NCBI GenBank assembly: GCA_019414045.1
Contig: DXMW01000028.1
Span: 1 to 64,000 of the forward strand
Length of the DNA: 64,000 bases
Direction of reading: 5' to 3'
Source: Collinsella sp.
GTDB taxonomy: Bacteria > Actinomycetota > Coriobacteriia > Coriobacteriales > Coriobacteriaceae
This document shows positions 61,969 through 64,000 of this stretch, in pieces; positions within the stretch are counted from its first letter, which is position 1; every line of letters starts with the position of its first letter. The notes beneath the pieces are model-generated. The model ran no database searches and was not told the DNA's origin. It saw nothing but the letters and a program-made list of their open reading frames with translations. The translations under genes were made by a program, and so were the position numbers.

Positions 61969-63639
61969 CTAAACCTCCATGACGACCGGGATGATCATCG
62001 GACGAGTGCGCGTACGGCTCCAGATAAAGTTGGAGAGTGAATCGCGTACGGCCTTGCGAATGGCATCGGAACCGCTGCTCGTAAAGCTGAACTTGCCCTT
62101 CTCGATCGTCTTCATAATGGATGCGGAGGCATCCTCGGAGAACTGGTCGTCGATGGCAAACGAGACACCACGGCCCGAGAACTCGATGGCCTCGATCTTC
62201 TTGTGCTTAAGCGAGACGATGGCAACAGCGGTAACCATACCGTCGTTGGCGAGCTTCTGACGATCGCGCAAGACGATGGGGTCGGTATCGCCGATACGTA
62301 GGCCGTCGACGTAGACGACGCCGGACTCGACGGGCGTACCGCGCTTGACGATACCACCGCGCATCTCGAGCGTGTCGCCGTTATCGAGGATAAAGATATG
62401 ATCGTCCTTGAGACCCATCTTGCGGGCCAGCTGGGCATGAGCGCGCAGATGCACGGCCTCACCGTGAACCGGCATAAAGTACGTGGGCTTGGCCATGGCC
62501 ATCAGGAGCTTGAGCTCCTCCTGGCTACCGTGACCGGAGACGTGGACGAGAGCGCGGTTCTTATCCCACACGTCGCAGCCGAGCTTGGCCAAGCTGTTAA
62601 CGACCTGCTGGACAGCTTTCTCGTTACCGGGAACGGGAGTTGCCGAGAGGATGACGGTATCGCCCTCGTGGATGGAGAGCGTCTTGTGCTCGCCGTTGGC
62701 CATACGCGAAAGGGCCGACAGAGGCTCGCCCTGCGAACCTGTGCACATGACGACAATCTTGTCGTCGGGCAGGTTATCAATGTCGAAGGCATCGATGATA
62801 TCGGCGTCGTCGATGTTGAGGTAGCCAAGCTCACGCGCCACGCGGGTGTTCGTGAGCATGGAACGACCGGTCACGACGACCTTACGGCCGCACTTGCGGG
62901 CGGCATCGCAGATCTGCTGCAGACGATGGATGTGGCTCGAGAACGACGCGACGAACACGCGACCCGGCGCATTCTTGATGGCGTGCAGCAGGTTGGGACC
63001 AACCTCGGCCTCGGACTTGGTAAAGCCCGGAACCGTGGCGTTGGTGGAGTCGGAAAGCAGCAGGTCGATGCCCTGCTTGGCAAAGCGGCTGATAGCGGCA
63101 TAGTCGGGCGTGACGCCGTCGATGGGCGTCTGGTCGAGCTTAAAGTCGCCGGTGTGCATAACGGTGCCCTGGTTGGTGCGGATGAAGACGCCCAGAGCGC
63201 CGGGGATGGAGTGCGTCATCGAGAAGAAGTCGAGCGAGATGCCGCCGAGGTTGACATGGCTGCCGCCCTTGACCTCACGGAACTTGGGTGCGCGGATGCG
63301 GAACTCGGAGAGCTTGCCCTCGATAAAACCAAGCGTCAGCTTGCTCGAGAAGATGGGCACCTTATTGTTGAGGTCCTGCAGCAGATACGGAAGCGAACCG
63401 GTGTGGTCCTCGTGGCCGTGGGTGACGACGATACCGCGGAGCTTCTCCTCGTTTTCAAGAACGTAGGTGTAGTCAGGAAGCACCAGGTCGATACCGGGCT
63501 GGGAGTCGTCGGGGAACATGAGACCGGCGTCGACGAGCACCATGTCGTCGCCGCACTCGAAGACCGTCATGTTCTTACCGATGCCGTCAAGGCCGCCGAG
63601 CGGGATGATCTTCAAGGGAGATGATTTTTTAGCTGCCAT
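61969..63639 (-). CDS. rnj: Ribonuclease J
   Basis: The 556-residue metallo-beta-lactamase/beta-CASP ribonuclease has the zinc motif THGHEDHTGSLPYL, MTHSIPGALGVFI, the beta-CASP block VVVTGRSM and the late metal His in PVHGEAVHL. It performs 5'-3' exo and endonucleolytic RNA decay. With RNase Y in the same chromosomal run, both major decay enzymes are represented. ATG 63639 is where conservation begins (MAAKKSSPLKIIPLGG); the longer frame is rejected. Confidence 0.96.
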   Translation of the reverse strand: MAAKKSSPLKIIPLGGLDGIGKNMTVFECGDDMVLVDAGLMFPDDSQPGIDLVLPDYTYVLENEEKLRGIVVTHGHEDHTGSLPYLLQDLNNKVPIFSSKLTLGFIEGKLSEFRIRAPKFREVKGGSHVNLGGISLDFFSMTHSIPGALGVFIRTNQGTVMHTGDFKLDQTPIDGVTPDYAAISRFAKQGIDLLLSDSTNATVPGFTKSEAEVGPNLLHAIKNAPGRVFVASFSSHIHRLQQICDAARKCGRKVVVTGRSMLTNTRVARELGYLNIDDADIIDAFDIDNLPDDKIVVMCTGSQGEPLSALSRMANGEHKTLSIHEGDTVILSATPVPGNEKAVQQVVNSLAKLGCDVWDKNRALVHVSGHGSQEELKLLMAMAKPTYFMPVHGEAVHLRAHAQLARKMGLKDDHIFILDNGDTLEMRGGIVKRGTPVESGVVYVDGLRIGDTDPIVLRDRQKLANDGMVTAVAIVSLKHKKIEAIEFSGRGVSFAIDDQFSEDASASIMKTIEKGKFSFTSSGSDAIRKAVRDSLSNFIWSRTRTRPMIIPVVMEV

Positions 63640-63827
63640 AGGTTCGTGTGGTTTCCTTTCTTCGAAACGGGACTGGAACAACCGACGGGGCGCTTCTGGC
63701 AAACCGACCGCCGGGAACGTACAAACATGCATCACAGAGTCGATGCAGTAACCACAGTATGATACCCATTTGCCCACCAACAGACCACCCATGCATCAAA
63801 GCCCCATCCAAACCGGTCTATCCCGCC
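63640..63827. other. Upstream region of rnj
   Basis: No gene-like frame with a binding site. It should contain the rnj promoter on the minus strand; TATCATACTG-type sequence near 63759-63765 is a possible -10 on that strand, but I do not see a clear pair. Confidence 0.35.
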
Positions 63828-63960
63828 GGTTTCCCGTGGGGCGGGCACTGATGAAGTTTCCTGCTCTACAGTCCTGCGCAAGACGGAGGCCACATTAAGT
63901 GGCCTCCTGTTCGTGCGGAACTCGCGATAAACTTCATCAGTGCCCGCCCCACGGGAAACC
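63828..63960. repeat. 32-bp perfect inverted repeat with inner hairpin
   Basis: The left arm 63828-63859 (starting GGTTTCCCGTGGGG) is an exact inverse of 63929-63960, with a 69-base interior. Inside, GGAGGCCAC (63885-63893) pairs with GTGGCCTCC (63899-63907). The interior begins with TGCTC and ends with GCGGAACTCGCG, resembling the loop ends of hairpins A and C (TGCTC, GCGAAACTGCGCG). Confidence 0.85.
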
Positions 63961-64000
63961 TGCCAATAAGGGACAGGTTTATTTTGGTCGGTTGTATCTG

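Noticed and set aside
62398..63624. 408-residue open frame on the plus strand
   Set aside because: Antisense to the RNase J gene, with no domain.

Overview
The window reads as a piece of a high-G+C Coriobacteriia (Actinomycetota) chromosome, most likely Collinsella or a close relative. This is inferred from the gene set and order: a ftsK, rodZ-like, yajQ, rimO, pgsA, cinA, recA, recX, rny, spoVS, miaB, miaA, hflX run; a GarA-like FHA protein next to a MerR/FtsR-like regulator; RNases J and Y together; and LexA boxes of the GAAC-N4-GTTC type. No 16S gene is present, so the genus is inference.

Left core (1-17,911). A tRNA-Ala is followed by a nearly continuous plus-strand series: an ABC-F ATPase, a small membrane protein, a site-2 protease homologue, scpA, scpB, an RluB-type pseudouridine synthase, cmk, a PlsC-type acyltransferase, ispH, a DUF512 radical-SAM protein, der, plsY, gpsA, rpe, a cysteine desulfurase, a Nif3-like protein, a coiled-coil/zinc-ribbon protein and coaBC. 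It closes with tRNA-Pro and a strong terminator. Most genes overlap or lie within 20 bp of each other, so they probably form a few long operons for ribosome and GTPase biogenesis, chromosome condensation, membrane lipid and isoprenoid synthesis, and CoA.

Accessory region (17,912-29,000). It holds a Flp-pilin-like/DUF6273 surface protein with a 9-G tract near its start, a decayed second copy of that gene 4 kb away, a 706-residue glycine-zipper protein of unknown function, two small ribbon-helix-helix proteins, an IS21-type istA fragment, several unknown genes, two YbjN-like paralogues, a calcineurin-type phosphatase, and non-coding stretches dense in inverted repeats. Arg AGG codons and loose spacing set several of these genes apart from the core. 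No integrase and no second copy of the tRNA-Pro 3' end was seen.

Defence operon (29,013-33,848, minus strand). This is a very G+C-rich unit with an ABC ATPase, two permeases, a small exported YxeA-like protein, a response regulator and a histidine kinase. It resembles lantibiotic-immunity (LanFEG) or peptide-resistance modules, but no peptide precursor gene is present.

Right core (34,245-64,000). Plus-strand genes encode a CDP-alcohol phosphatidyltransferase, the FHA/MerR pair, apt and an NlpC/P60 hydrolase, then a DegV protein convergent with its probable DUF1836 regulator. trxB is divergent from a GT28-type glycosyltransferase. The dut, nrdR and LysM-protein genes are divergent from lexA. 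A long minus-strand run follows, from rnj to hflX (DNA translocation, recombination and SOS, RNA decay, tRNA modification). Regulatory DNA stands out: three LexA boxes between lexA and the LysM gene, one inside the recA promoter spacer, an 11-bp-phased CCAAA array upstream of recA, and long hairpins with a conserved loop but different stems.
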